Made by a program: the position numbers and the translations under genes. The notes beneath the pieces are model-generated. The model was given only the letters and a program-made list of their open reading frames with translations, had not been told where the DNA came from and ran no database searches. Below, one piece after another: positions 14,973 through 21,622 of a stretch of DNA of 28,538 bases. Origin of the DNA: Candidatus Iainarchaeum sp. (GTDB lineage Archaea > Iainarchaeota > Iainarchaeia > JAADDC01); contig JASUTF010000011.1 of NCBI GenBank assembly GCA_030445695.1, positions 1 to 28,538 of the forward strand, in the 5' to 3' direction. The first letter of the stretch is position 1. Each line of letters opens with the position of its first letter.

Positions 14973-15418
14973 TATGCGATTCCCTCGCGCCTCGCCGTTT
15001 CGGAGAGCTGGGCAATGAACTCGGACAGGTGTTCAGCAAACTTATACACTTTGTCCTCGATCTCACGGGCCGATCTCTCCAGTTCCTTCACGGCCTTTTC
15101 AGGAATGGAGAAGTTGTCAATGGTGTCCGTGTCTATGTGCATCTGAGTGTGGGCACGGAGCACGTGTATGTTGTATAGGAGTTCGGAGAGCTCCACGAAG
15201 AGTTTGTCCGCCTCCAGGGCCAGGAGCGCCAGATCCGTGCGTTCCTTCTGCGGCAGGTAGGGGCCGAACTTGTCCAGATAGTAGTGTATGACGTCGTTCA
15301 AATTGTCAAAGTGCTCCTTCAGCTTGAATACGCGGTAGTGTAGGTCCCCTATGTGCTGGGAGAGGACCTCGTCGGCTGTCGGCTTCGCTGCCCCTTCTTT
15401 TCCCTCTTTCTCGGACAT
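14972..15418 (-). CDS. Uncharacterised helical protein (148 aa)
   Basis: A 148-aa protein that I do not recognise. After a charged, flexible N-terminus (residues 1-15) it is predicted to be all helical, with long amphipathic segments containing many Leu, Glu and His residues. This suggests a four-helix bundle or coiled coil. No signal peptide or membrane segment is seen. It is divergently paired with another helix-rich unknown whose start lies 54 nt away, across a single TTTTAAAA box, so the two genes are likely co-regulated and may interact. The ATG at 15418 is supported by that 26.5-nt spacing. Its stop touches the 3' end of the C/D sRNA on the opposite strand. Confidence 0.75.
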   Translation of the reverse strand: MSEKEGKEGAAKPTADEVLSQHIGDLHYRVFKLKEHFDNLNDVIHYYLDKFGPYLPQKERTDLALLALEADKLFVELSELLYNIHVLRAHTQMHIDTDTIDNFSIPEKAVKELERSAREIEDKVYKFAEHLSEFIAQLSETARREGIA

Positions 15419-15440
15419 GATGGTAATATTCCCTCCATGA

Positions 15441-15448
15441 TTTTAAAA
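15441..15448. promoter_or_regulatory. Shared palindromic TATA box TTTTAAAA
   Basis: A perfect palindrome centred at 15444.5, while the midpoint of the divergent starts 15418 and 15472 is 15445. The spacing of 26-27 nt to each start codon predicts two leaderless mRNAs from one symmetrical TBP site. Confidence 0.7.
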
Positions 15449-15471
15449 CAGAAAATGCCAGATAATCTATC

Positions 15472-16158
15472 ATGGAGGAAGAATTGGGCCGCCTTAAAGA
15501 TGCCCTCCGCCGACTTCAAATGGGCATTTATTACCTCAACACGTATCTCCGCGAGAGTTTTGAGATGAAGTCCACGCTCGAATCGCTTGAGCAGGCGTTC
15601 AGGGACTACAAAGAGCTTGTTGAAAAGATGCCAGACCTCGAAGGTGTCGCGGAGGAGTACGTCAGGGAACAGGACCTGCTGCCCGTGTTCAAGGAGATGA
15701 AGGCACGCTACGATGCGATCTCCAACCTCATGCGCAAGTATTCCGAGCTCATCGACGAGATAGATGCCCGCCTTGAGCGATACCGCTCTTACCGCTACTA
15801 CATGTTCCCCGAGGACGACTCCGTGGCCCGCTTTGTTGATGCGGTCTTTGCCTCCAGGGGTGACATCACTGTCAAGCCCCTCATTGTCGGAGACGAGAAC
15901 ATCGTGGACGCCATGAAGAAGCTCGGCGGAGAACAGATTACAAAGTTCTCCTTTAAGTTCTCCGGCGACAAGGCAGCAAGCGTGGCGGATACATTTCTCC
16001 GCGATTTCGGCACGGCCGGGTTCATCATAGAGGATCACGAAATACGCCTCACGTGGAAACCGGAGATCAACGTGCTCCGTGTAGACGCACCGAAGGACAG
16101 GATATTCGAAATGGACGAGATCGCACGGCGTGTGGGTGCAACGATCCTCTCCGTCTAA
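15472..16158 (+). CDS. Uncharacterised protein with N-terminal coiled coil (228 aa)
   Basis: A 228-aa protein without a family I can name. Residues 1-110 are predicted to be a long helical or coiled-coil region rich in Glu, Arg and Leu. The C-terminal 110 residues are an alternating alpha/beta domain (ITVKPLIVGDENIVDAMKKL; ITKFSFKFSGDKAASVADTFLRDFG; EIRLTWKPEINVLRVDAP) that looks like a small ferredoxin-like sensor or binding domain. That domain reading is inference from the pattern of strands and helices. It is divergent from the 148-aa helical gene and shares its promoter box. The 3' neighbour is an HTH regulator with its own promoter. Confidence 0.75.
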   Translation: MEEELGRLKDALRRLQMGIYYLNTYLRESFEMKSTLESLEQAFRDYKELVEKMPDLEGVAEEYVREQDLLPVFKEMKARYDAISNLMRKYSELIDEIDARLERYRSYRYYMFPEDDSVARFVDAVFASRGDITVKPLIVGDENIVDAMKKLGGEQITKFSFKFSGDKAASVADTFLRDFGTAGFIIEDHEIRLTWKPEINVLRVDAPKDRIFEMDEIARRVGATILSV

Positions 16159-16224
16159 CGGCATTTAAAGAAGGGCAATTCGGCAAACGTCATATTTTTA
16201 TACGCCACTTTCCCCTTAACTACG

Positions 16225-16929
16225 ATGGAGAAGCTGGCACTGATCATAGCCGGCGAAATCGCCCTGTCAAAGGATCCCGGCTCATCTATGCGCAAGTGGA
16301 GAGAACTTTTCGGTGTTTCTCAGGCGGAGCTTGCACAAGAGCTTGGCGTTTCCCCGTCCACGATTTCTGACTACGAGTGTGGCAGAAGGAAGAGTCCCGG
16401 CATCGGTGTAGTCCGCCGTCTCGTGGAAGCGCTCATTGAGATCGATAAACGCCGCGGTGGAAAGTTTGTAAAGCAGTTGGAAAGACAGATCGTCCGCGGA
16501 TACGACCGTGCACCCTTCGAAAACCACGACTTCTACGCAGCTATGACCGCAGAGGAGTTTGCCGAGAAGATAGAGGCAAACGTCATAACACACCCCGAAC
16601 TACTGCCCACAACGAAGATCTTTGGTTACACGCTCATCGACTCTATTCGTACCATAACGGAGGTCAATGTGCACGACTACATGAAGCTCTTCGGATCAAC
16701 CCCCCAGCGCGCCCTCATATTCACGGGCGTCACGACAGGTAGATCTCCAATGATTGCCCTTAAGATCGGCCGCTTCTGCGTGGACATGCTCCCTGCAATG
16801 GTTGTCCTGCAGGGCATCACCAAGCCGGACATCGTTGCCGAGAAAATAGCAGAGAACGAGGGAATCCTGCTCGTTACCACCCAGCTCGAGCCCAAAGAGA
16901 TTGTAAGACGGCTACTGGAGTTCGAGTAG
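16225..16929 (+). CDS. HTH (XRE-type) transcriptional regulator, COG1709-like
   Basis: A 234-aa predicted transcription regulator. Residues about 23-60 form an XRE-type helix-turn-helix (WRELFGVSQAELAQELGVSPSTISDYECG), followed by a basic linker. The C-terminal 130 residues form an alpha/beta ligand-binding-like domain (FGSTPQRALIFTGVTTGRSPMIALKIG; MVVLQGITKPDIVAEKIAENEGILLVTT). This HTH plus C-terminal domain layout matches the archaeal family COG1709. The ligand is not known. ATG 16225 lies about 27 nt after ATATTTTTATAC (16192-16203), so a leaderless start is likely. It overlaps the convergent Nudix gene by 18 nt. Confidence 0.85.
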   Translation: MEKLALIIAGEIALSKDPGSSMRKWRELFGVSQAELAQELGVSPSTISDYECGRRKSPGIGVVRRLVEALIEIDKRRGGKFVKQLERQIVRGYDRAPFENHDFYAAMTAEEFAEKIEANVITHPELLPTTKIFGYTLIDSIRTITEVNVHDYMKLFGSTPQRALIFTGVTTGRSPMIALKIGRFCVDMLPAMVVLQGITKPDIVAEKIAENEGILLVTTQLEPKEIVRRLLEFE

Positions 16930-17310
16930 TTCCTTTGCCCTCTCTAATATTTTTCTGTGGTCAAACCCCATCTCCTCCGGCAGTTCATCCAGCGGGAACC
17001 ATTTGTACTCGTAGGCCTCACGGTTGATTTTTATATCGTCGCTCTTCGGCTCAGCTATGAACACAACGCTCACCAGACCCCTTGGGTCTCTGTCTGGGTC
17101 TGAAAACACGCCCACGAACTTCTTGAGTTCAACATCAATTCCAAGCTCTTCCTTCATCTCCCGAACCGCTGCTTCCTCCACCGTTTCGTTCCGCTCCACG
17201 TGCCCGCCCGGCAGCACCCAGTAGCCCTCGAACGGTTCATGCGCCCTCTTCAGCAGGAGCACCTTTCCATCCTTCACGATAACACAGTCCACGGCGACTT
17301 CTCTACCCAC
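16912..17310 (-). CDS. Nudix hydrolase
   Basis: A 132-aa Nudix-family pyrophosphohydrolase. The complete Nudix box is at residues 36-58: G36, E42, R50-E51, E54-E55 and G57, which coordinate Mg2+ for cleavage of nucleoside diphosphates linked to another moiety. The N-terminal strand AVDCVIVKDGKVLLLKRAHEPFEGYWVLPGG resembles ADP-ribose pyrophosphatases and MutT-like enzymes; substrate choice cannot be decided from sequence. GTG 17310 lies 26.5 nt from the centre of TTTTAAAA (17333-17340), indicating a leaderless mRNA. That box also faces tRNA-Glu on the other side. Confidence 0.93.
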   Translation of the reverse strand: MGREVAVDCVIVKDGKVLLLKRAHEPFEGYWVLPGGHVERNETVEEAAVREMKEELGIDVELKKFVGVFSDPDRDPRGLVSVVFIAEPKSDDIKINREAYEYKWFPLDELPEEMGFDHRKILERAKELLELQ

Positions 17311-17332
17311 GTAGATCTGACGTTTCGCCTAC

Positions 17333-17340
17333 TTTTAAAA
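17333..17340. promoter_or_regulatory. Palindromic TATA box between Nudix gene and tRNA-Glu
   Basis: TTTTAAAA, identical to the boxes at 3994 and 15441. It is 26.5 nt from the Nudix GTG, and it predicts a tRNA-Glu transcript beginning near 17362 with a leader of about 14 nt. One box probably serves an mRNA and a tRNA in opposite directions. Confidence 0.6.
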
Positions 17341-17375
17341 CCATTTCTTTGCTCCCATTCTACTGCTGTTCTGGG

Positions 17376-17450
17376 GCTCCGGTGGTGTAGCCCGGCCAAG
17401 CATTCGGGCCTCTCGAGCCCGAGACCCGGGTTCAAATCCCGGCCGGAGCA
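17376..17450 (+). tRNA. tRNA-Glu (CTC)
   Basis: A 75-nt cloverleaf. The acceptor GCTCCGG pairs with CCGGAGC, followed by discriminator A. The anticodon stem CGGGC/GCCCG closes the loop CTCTCGA with anticodon CTC. The T arm is CCGGGTTCAAATCCCGG. CCA is not encoded. An imperfect second copy of its 3' end lies about 121 nt downstream, next to the 51-nt repeat. Confidence 0.95.
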
Positions 17451-17453
17451 CTT

Positions 17454-17575
17454 CCAAACCATTTTTGTTGTTCACCAACCATCTCAGGATACTTGGTCGT
17501 GGGTACGGGTTCGAAGAACCTGTGGCCGCATTCGCGGCCCAATGAAATGGGCTTCAGGATCCCGGCAGGAGCACT
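17454..17575 (+). mobile_element. Putative tRNA-3'-end-associated mini-element, copy 1
   Basis: The 122 bases after tRNA-Glu contain no credible gene. They hold a 51-nt conserved core (17499-17549) with two tandem hairpins. ACGGGTTC (17505-17512) pairs with GAACCTGT (17516-17523), and GGCCGC (17524-17529) pairs with GCGGCC (17534-17539). The core runs into an imperfect copy (17549-17575) of the tRNA-Glu T-arm and acceptor 3' strand (17428-17452), with 23-24 matching positions over about 26. The core recurs at 26440-26490 beside tRNA-Pro with 49 of 51 identical bases. A tRNA 3' end duplicated around foreign sequence is the footprint left by tRNA-targeting integration, but no integrase is present. 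A structured pre-tRNA trailer or independent ncRNA is the main alternative. Confidence 0.55.
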
Positions 17576-17607
17576 ACATTCTTATACTTCTTCTGCCTTT
17601 TCTTCAC

Positions 17608-17931
17608 ATGCGTGTCCTTGTTATCCAGTCGAAGGACAGCGACTGGGACTTCTCGGAGAAGATCCGCGAGGCGGTGGAAGGAAAGGTTGCTCCGCTGGAG
17701 CTGGAGTTCAAGACCGTCCCACGTTTCTACGACACTCTACGAGCTGTATCTTCCACCTACGATCTCAACATCGTCCTGTTCTTCCCGAGAAAGGAAGAAG
17801 CTGCCGTAGCGGGGCCATTACTTGCAGAACTGCTAAAGACGGGCGCAAAGGTCGTCTTTTACTTCGCGGAGGATGTTGGTGTGTACGAGGATGAAATATT
17901 ATCCATGGTTCTTTCCTTCTTCGGCTTCTAA
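17608..17931 (+). CDS. Uncharacterised alpha/beta protein (107 aa)
   Basis: A 107-aa protein with an alternating strand-helix pattern (MRVLVIQS, then an acidic helix, LELEFKTV, DLNIVLFFPR, KVVFYFAEDV), like a small Rossmann or flavodoxin-type fold. No diagnostic motif is seen and I cannot assign a family. ATG 17608 is preceded by TTCTTATACTT centred near 17583, the 25-nt leaderless spacing. That box lies immediately after the tRNA-linked element, so insertion of the element stopped just short of this promoter. An upstream open frame through the element is not considered coding. The 3' end overlaps the convergent helical gene by 33 nt. Confidence 0.75.
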   Translation: MRVLVIQSKDSDWDFSEKIREAVEGKVAPLELEFKTVPRFYDTLRAVSSTYDLNIVLFFPRKEEAAVAGPLLAELLKTGAKVVFYFAEDVGVYEDEILSMVLSFFGF

Positions 17932-18429
17932 CTCCCTTATCTTTCTCACGAGGTCTTCGTGCAGGTATTTGAAGAGCCGGTAGATCGTTACCATACTTCT
18001 GGGCACCTTTCTGTTCACATAGTGCTCTTTCACCTTTCTATAGATTGCTCGCTCTTCCCGTGTCCAAGCTACTTTCTCGAGTATTTCTATACCTTTTCTT
18101 GGATCTTTTGGCCATATCGCATGGCCGATTGCGTTCACGATCTCGTTCCACCTTCGCTGTGCATCTCCCTCTGTTTCCCCTGCCGCCTTAAACGGTCCCC
18201 ATGGCTTCATCTTTGCCCAATCGTAGTAACTCACCTTTCCAGATAGTTCCTTCAGTTTTTGCTCGGCCCTCTCGAAGTCCCTCTGGTGCAGCGCCTCGAA
18301 GTACTCCATGATGCCCTCTGCCGCGTCCGAATAGAATGGGTGTATCTTTTTCAGCGTCTCCCGAAGAGGTTTCAACTCTCTCGGGTGCTCCTTTTCACAG
18401 GGAACGCATGCTTCAACCGTTTTTACCAC
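17899..18429 (-). CDS. Uncharacterised helical protein (176 aa), paralogue of upstream gene
   Basis: A 176-aa helix-rich protein of unknown function. Near the N-terminus is a CxxC pair (ACVPCEKEH), and the body contains helices such as IMEYFEALHQRDFERAEQKLKELSGKVSYYD. The order of elements resembles the upstream 191-aa protein (EYAKHLASGNLQEAERARIRLIKSVFYIDD), and both end with a segment around RNKDRVPLLLPFYFML or VNRKVPRSMVTIYRLF. This suggests an old tandem duplication. GTG 18429 is preferred because it overlaps the upstream stop by 17 nt and begins the recognisable protein. The 61 extra codons upstream are an out-of-frame shadow rich in Ser, Thr and Arg. It is third gene of a three-gene operon. 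Confidence 0.7.
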   Translation of the reverse strand: MVKTVEACVPCEKEHPRELKPLRETLKKIHPFYSDAAEGIMEYFEALHQRDFERAEQKLKELSGKVSYYDWAKMKPWGPFKAAGETEGDAQRRWNEIVNAIGHAIWPKDPRKGIEILEKVAWTREERAIYRKVKEHYVNRKVPRSMVTIYRLFKYLHEDLVRKIRELEAEEGKNHG

Positions 18430-18988
18430 CCTCTTTCGCGAGCTTGTCGACGATGTGGTGGTGTGCAAAGAGCATGAAGTAAAATGGGAGTAGCAGGGGA
18501 ACGCGATCTTTGTTCCTCCAGTTCTTGAACGAGTTCCACATCTTCTCTCCGACCGGCCCGAGGTCCGGGTGGTCCAGCAGCCATATCCGCGTTTTCCAGA
18601 AGATCTTTTCAAGTTCTCGCAGTTCGCCCCCGGGGTTGTCGCCGGCCAGAAGAGCTAACAACGCCCTCGCCTTCCTGTTCTGCTCTTCGTTACTCCGGAT
18701 AACTGCCATTCTTCTCGGGTTCAGCAGGCCATCGAGAATTCTGTCGCCCAGAGGTTCCTCAGAACCCCTCGTTATAATTGCGTCGATTTTCTTGGCGATT
18801 TTTTCCGCTTGCCTGGAGTCGTCAATGTAGAATACGGACTTTATTAGTCGTATCCTTGCCCTCTCTGCCTCCTGCAGGTTTCCACTGGCGAGGTGCTTTG
18901 CATACTCGCCGAGGTGCCTACACACGGGGTGGTCGCTCCTCGCAAGTTCCTCTCCCAGCTTAATGATCGCCTCTCTGTTATGCGGCAT
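18413..18988 (-). CDS. Uncharacterised helical protein (191 aa)
   Basis: A 191-aa, mostly helical protein with no known motif. Helical repeats resembling TPR- or HEAT-like pairs can be guessed around residues 25-75 and 100-185. A HHH triplet lies near the C-terminus (MLFAHHHIVDKL). The ATG at 18988 is chosen because AAAGGTG just upstream acts as ribosome-binding site; an in-frame GTG at 18994 lies inside that site. It starts 12 nt after the stop of the winged-helix-like gene, so the two are one operon, and it is followed by its likely paralogue. Confidence 0.75.
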   Translation of the reverse strand: MPHNREAIIKLGEELARSDHPVCRHLGEYAKHLASGNLQEAERARIRLIKSVFYIDDSRQAEKIAKKIDAIITRGSEEPLGDRILDGLLNPRRMAVIRSNEEQNRKARALLALLAGDNPGGELRELEKIFWKTRIWLLDHPDLGPVGEKMWNSFKNWRNKDRVPLLLPFYFMLFAHHHIVDKLAKEGGKNG

Positions 18989-18999
18989 CTGCACACCTT

Positions 19000-19473
19000 T
19001 TACTCTTTAACTATCCTGTCCAGGCGGGCTGCATGGTTCCTGATCTTTGCCAGCAGCGATGAGACGTCTCGTTCTATTTCGCTAAACACGTCCTCCAGGC
19101 GGTCCGCGCGCAGGCCGTACATGGAGCCCTTTTTCTTTACGATCAGGCCGGAGTCCAGGAATCGGGAGAGGTATGTGGTGTAGAGTTGTGACAGTCCCAG
19201 GGAGACGCCCTCGCTCTGTAGCCAGTGGTAGAGGTCGTCCACCTTGATCGCCCCGTTCTTGATGGCTATCTGGCGGTTTCCTATGACGACCGTATCCTCT
19301 CTCTTGCCCGCGATCTTGGAGAAGATCTGTATGAGCTTTATGACCACGTCTGGCTTGCCCTTCTTCGGTATCAGGTCGAGGGACTGGGCAATGAACGTGG
19401 CCAGAACGTCTGCACTGGTTATTCCGTCGGGCACGGGGGGGACGTCCACAATGTGGATCTTTTTCACTGCCAT
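19000..19473 (-). CDS. Predicted winged-helix regulator-like protein (157 aa)
   Basis: A 157-aa protein whose central part (residues about 80-125) reads as a winged helix: VDDLYHWLQSEGV, a recognition-type helix LSQLYTTYLSRFLDSG, then a beta wing LIVKKKGSMYGLR. A helical C-terminus follows (VFSEIERDVSSLLAKIRNHAARLDRIV), which could mediate dimerisation. The assignment is by pattern only. The start at 19473 is supported by AATTAAAAA (19494-19502) centred 25 nt upstream; 29 more codons lie upstream but overlap that promoter. As first gene of an operon with two related helical proteins it may autoregulate them. Confidence 0.7.
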   Translation of the reverse strand: MAVKKIHIVDVPPVPDGITSADVLATFIAQSLDLIPKKGKPDVVIKLIQIFSKIAGKREDTVVIGNRQIAIKNGAIKVDDLYHWLQSEGVSLGLSQLYTTYLSRFLDSGLIVKKKGSMYGLRADRLEDVFSEIERDVSSLLAKIRNHAARLDRIVKE

Positions 19474-19547
19474 ATTCCAAAAATGTTTTGGATAATTAAA
19501 AAGGTTCTCCCTGTTCCATTTTATTCCGGTAGCGATCATTGTATTCT

Positions 19548-20270
19548 GTGAGTGTGCCAAGGGATTACAGGTACTGGAAGTCCGTCAGCAGGGCCCGGGA
19601 GCTCAGGGTAAAAGAGGGGCTCAAAAAGCTATTTCCGTCTTTTGAGGAGGAAATAAACCGGCTCCGTATCCGGCATCATATAGAACTGATGCCTCTCATC
19701 TGGGAGAAAGATAAACATCTGCGTGCGAGAGATCTCCAACAGGCGTTCCAAGACGCACAGCTGGCGAATATGGGCTACCCGAACAGTGAGGTACGTACCG
19801 TAGCAGACACGGAGTACTTTATATCAAAGACGCTTGGAAAGGGGCAGTTTTTCGGCAAGAGGACGTATGCAACGAGATATTTTCCCGATTCGTGGAAAGC
19901 GGGGATCGGGCTCCGGGATTCGGACGTGCACGAGTTTGCACACTACCTTACAAGTATGCTCCTGAAGCGGAACTTTGGCAAAAGGACTGTGCTTCGTAAC
20001 GTCGTGCCTGCATCTGTTCATGAGGCCATTTCTTTCGCGTTTCAGGCAAGGTACTTGGAGGAAAGCACAGGTGGAAGAGCCCGGGTCGACCTCAATAAGA
20101 TAGCGGATGCCTACGGGTTTAAGGGTATGGAAAGGGAGCTGTTCAAGGATGTATTCCGTAGCATGTACGAAGAGATAAAGAAGCACGGGCTTGACGGGGC
20201 TGCCAGAAGAATACCAGATGTTGTGCAGAGGCATCTCAACTTGCCCCGAAAGCAGTTTAAACAGCGTTAA
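19548..20270 (+). CDS. Predicted zinc metallopeptidase (HExxH)
   Basis: A 240-aa protein carrying HEFAH at residues 128-132, the zincin HExxH motif, in a hydrophobic helix (VHEFAHYLTSMLL). A second helix SVHEAISFAFQARYLEE has Glu159, 27 residues after the second His, well placed to be the third zinc ligand as in gluzincins. The N-terminal 100 residues are helical and basic, with no signal peptide, so a cytosolic enzyme is expected. I cannot place it in a named peptidase family. GTG 19548 lies about 25 nt after CATTTTATTCC (19517-19527); TTG 19539 and GTG 19554 are alternatives. The zincin call rests on this motif alone and is moderately secure. Confidence 0.72.
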   Translation: MSVPRDYRYWKSVSRARELRVKEGLKKLFPSFEEEINRLRIRHHIELMPLIWEKDKHLRARDLQQAFQDAQLANMGYPNSEVRTVADTEYFISKTLGKGQFFGKRTYATRYFPDSWKAGIGLRDSDVHEFAHYLTSMLLKRNFGKRTVLRNVVPASVHEAISFAFQARYLEESTGGRARVDLNKIADAYGFKGMERELFKDVFRSMYEEIKKHGLDGAARRIPDVVQRHLNLPRKQFKQR

Positions 20271-20282
20271 CGTTATTCATCC

Positions 20283-21230
20283 GTGCTCATATACCCTTGG
20301 AAGAACGGCGTGGTCGTGGATACCGGACTGGCCAAGATCGCCGTGGACACGCCGAAGCCCGTTCCGGGTGCCACGCATGTAGTCACGCATGCCCACTACG
20401 ACCACACGGGCGCCGCGAGGAAGACGACGGTTCTTACCACTCCCGGGACGCATGAGATTCTGAAGGTTCTCGGCGGACTTTCATCAGAGCCCGTGCGGGA
20501 AGGAAGCATCCACTTTTTCGGCGATACGGAGCTCAGCTTTGCACCTGCCGGCCATATCCCTGGATCGGCACAGCTCATTCTGGACAATGGGAAGAGGGTT
20601 GTCATAACCGGGGACTGGAAGCTGGAGTCGGACATACTGGAGCCGGGAGCAGAAATAATCGATGACGTGGATGTTTTGGTCCTTGAGACGACCTTCGGAG
20701 CGCCCCAGTACCAGTTTCCGGACAGGAAGGAGATATACGGTGAGATGAAGCGGTGGGTACTTGCGAACCTGGGTATCAACAACCACGTGGTGCTTTTTGG
20801 CTACGCTGTTGGCAAGTCGCAGGAGCTAACGGCGTTGCTGAACTCGTGGGGCATCGTTCCTGTGGTTCCCGATCGGACCCATCGCGTCAATCGACTTTTT
20901 GGCCTTTCCGACGTCTTGATTGGTTCCGAGGGCTGGAGGGAATACGTTTCGGAACCCCGGGTATTCGTGCTGCCGCCCAACTTCTCTGATATACTTTCGG
21001 CCCTTGAGGTGGAGCTCGGGAGGAAGATCGTTGCCCGTTCCTGCTCCGGCTGGGCAAGAAACGGTTTCCAGCTGTCCTCCCATGCGGACTTCTGGCAGAC
21101 AATTAATCTTGTCAGGAAGACAGAGCCGGAATTGGTTCTTACGTATGGTGGAAACGCTGGGCAGGTGGCAACGGTCCTAAGGAGAATGGGCTACGACGCG
21201 CGACCCCTCACGCACACGGTAATGATCTAG
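20283..21230 (+). CDS. Metallo-beta-lactamase-fold nuclease (COG1236-like)
   Basis: A 315-aa metallo-beta-lactamase protein of the mRNA 3'-processing factor/exonuclease type. The metal motifs are THAHYDHTG (H36, H38, D40, H41), APAGHIPGSAQL, VITGDWKLES and LVLETTFGAP. A shortened beta-CASP-like region (VVLFGYAVGKSQELTALL) and the terminal SSHADF histidine near residue 267 follow. It is much shorter than the aCPSF2-like protein at 13.6 kb and probably acts as a processive exonuclease on RNA or DNA, by family analogy. GTG 20283 lies about 26 nt after GTTTAAAC (20253-20260), itself a palindromic AT box. Confidence 0.88.
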   Translation: MLIYPWKNGVVVDTGLAKIAVDTPKPVPGATHVVTHAHYDHTGAARKTTVLTTPGTHEILKVLGGLSSEPVREGSIHFFGDTELSFAPAGHIPGSAQLILDNGKRVVITGDWKLESDILEPGAEIIDDVDVLVLETTFGAPQYQFPDRKEIYGEMKRWVLANLGINNHVVLFGYAVGKSQELTALLNSWGIVPVVPDRTHRVNRLFGLSDVLIGSEGWREYVSEPRVFVLPPNFSDILSALEVELGRKIVARSCSGWARNGFQLSSHADFWQTINLVRKTEPELVLTYGGNAGQVATVLRRMGYDARPLTHTVMI

Positions 21231-21239
21231 AAACAGGTG

Positions 21240-21267
21240 AAAAGAAAGAAGGAGGTAAATACTCCTT
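21240..21267 (-). terminator. Hairpin plus U-rich terminator of the histone gene
   Basis: On the minus strand, AAGGAG (21267-21262) and CTCCTT (21254-21249) form a 6-bp stem with a 7-nt loop starting at the stop codon. TCTTTCTTT follows. This looks like a termination or mRNA 3'-end signal. It is unusual among these genes, most of which end in plain T tracts. Confidence 0.5.
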
Positions 21268-21479
21268 CAACCGAGCAGTGCCTTGGCCGCAAGCTTGATG
21301 TCCTCTGCTGTGATGGTCTTCCTCTTTGCGTGGCGTGCATACTGGACTGCGGCCTCGGTAATCTGCTTTGCAAGGTCCTCGAGAATGTTTGCAAGGACCT
21401 CAACTGCCTTGTCAGAGACACGCTCTGCACCGGCCTTCCTAATAAGCCTGTCAACAGGCGCCAACTGTAGTTCGCCCAT
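21267..21479 (-). CDS. Archaeal histone
   Basis: A 70-aa histone-fold protein. ELQLAPVDRLIRKAGAERVSDKAVEVLANILEDLAKQI is the first half of the fold, and VQYARHAKRKTITAEDIKLAAKALLG the second, with the conserved RKTITAEDI loop. It dimerises and wraps DNA in archaeal chromatin. The start is ATG 21479: the preceding GTG (21488) is part of the strong ribosome-binding site GGAGGTG (21486-21492). TATA-like CATATAAATAC (21515-21525) implies a leader of roughly 16 nt. This contrasts with the leaderless neighbours and suits a very abundant protein. Confidence 0.96.
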   Translation of the reverse strand: MGELQLAPVDRLIRKAGAERVSDKAVEVLANILEDLAKQITEAAVQYARHAKRKTITAEDIKLAAKALLG

Positions 21480-21622
21480 TTTTTCCACCTCCGCACTCTA
21501 CAAATGGATTTACTCATATAAATACCTTTCGCTTCAGACGCCCTCAAATCGGCGATTTTGCCACAATCGTCAGGTGTCGAAGGGGATGGAGTATTAATCA
21601 GTTTTCATACCATATATGGATA

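Noticed and set aside
17493-17570. Similar peptides (GTGSKN...SRPNEM) encoded by both copies of the 51-nt core
   Set aside because: Identity follows from near-identical DNA. The frames have no proper start or ribosome-binding site and differ outside the core, and hairpins explain the conservation better.
17450-17575. A full second tRNA gene after tRNA-Glu
   Set aside because: Only the T-arm and acceptor 3' strand are duplicated. D arm, anticodon arm and acceptor 5' strand are absent.
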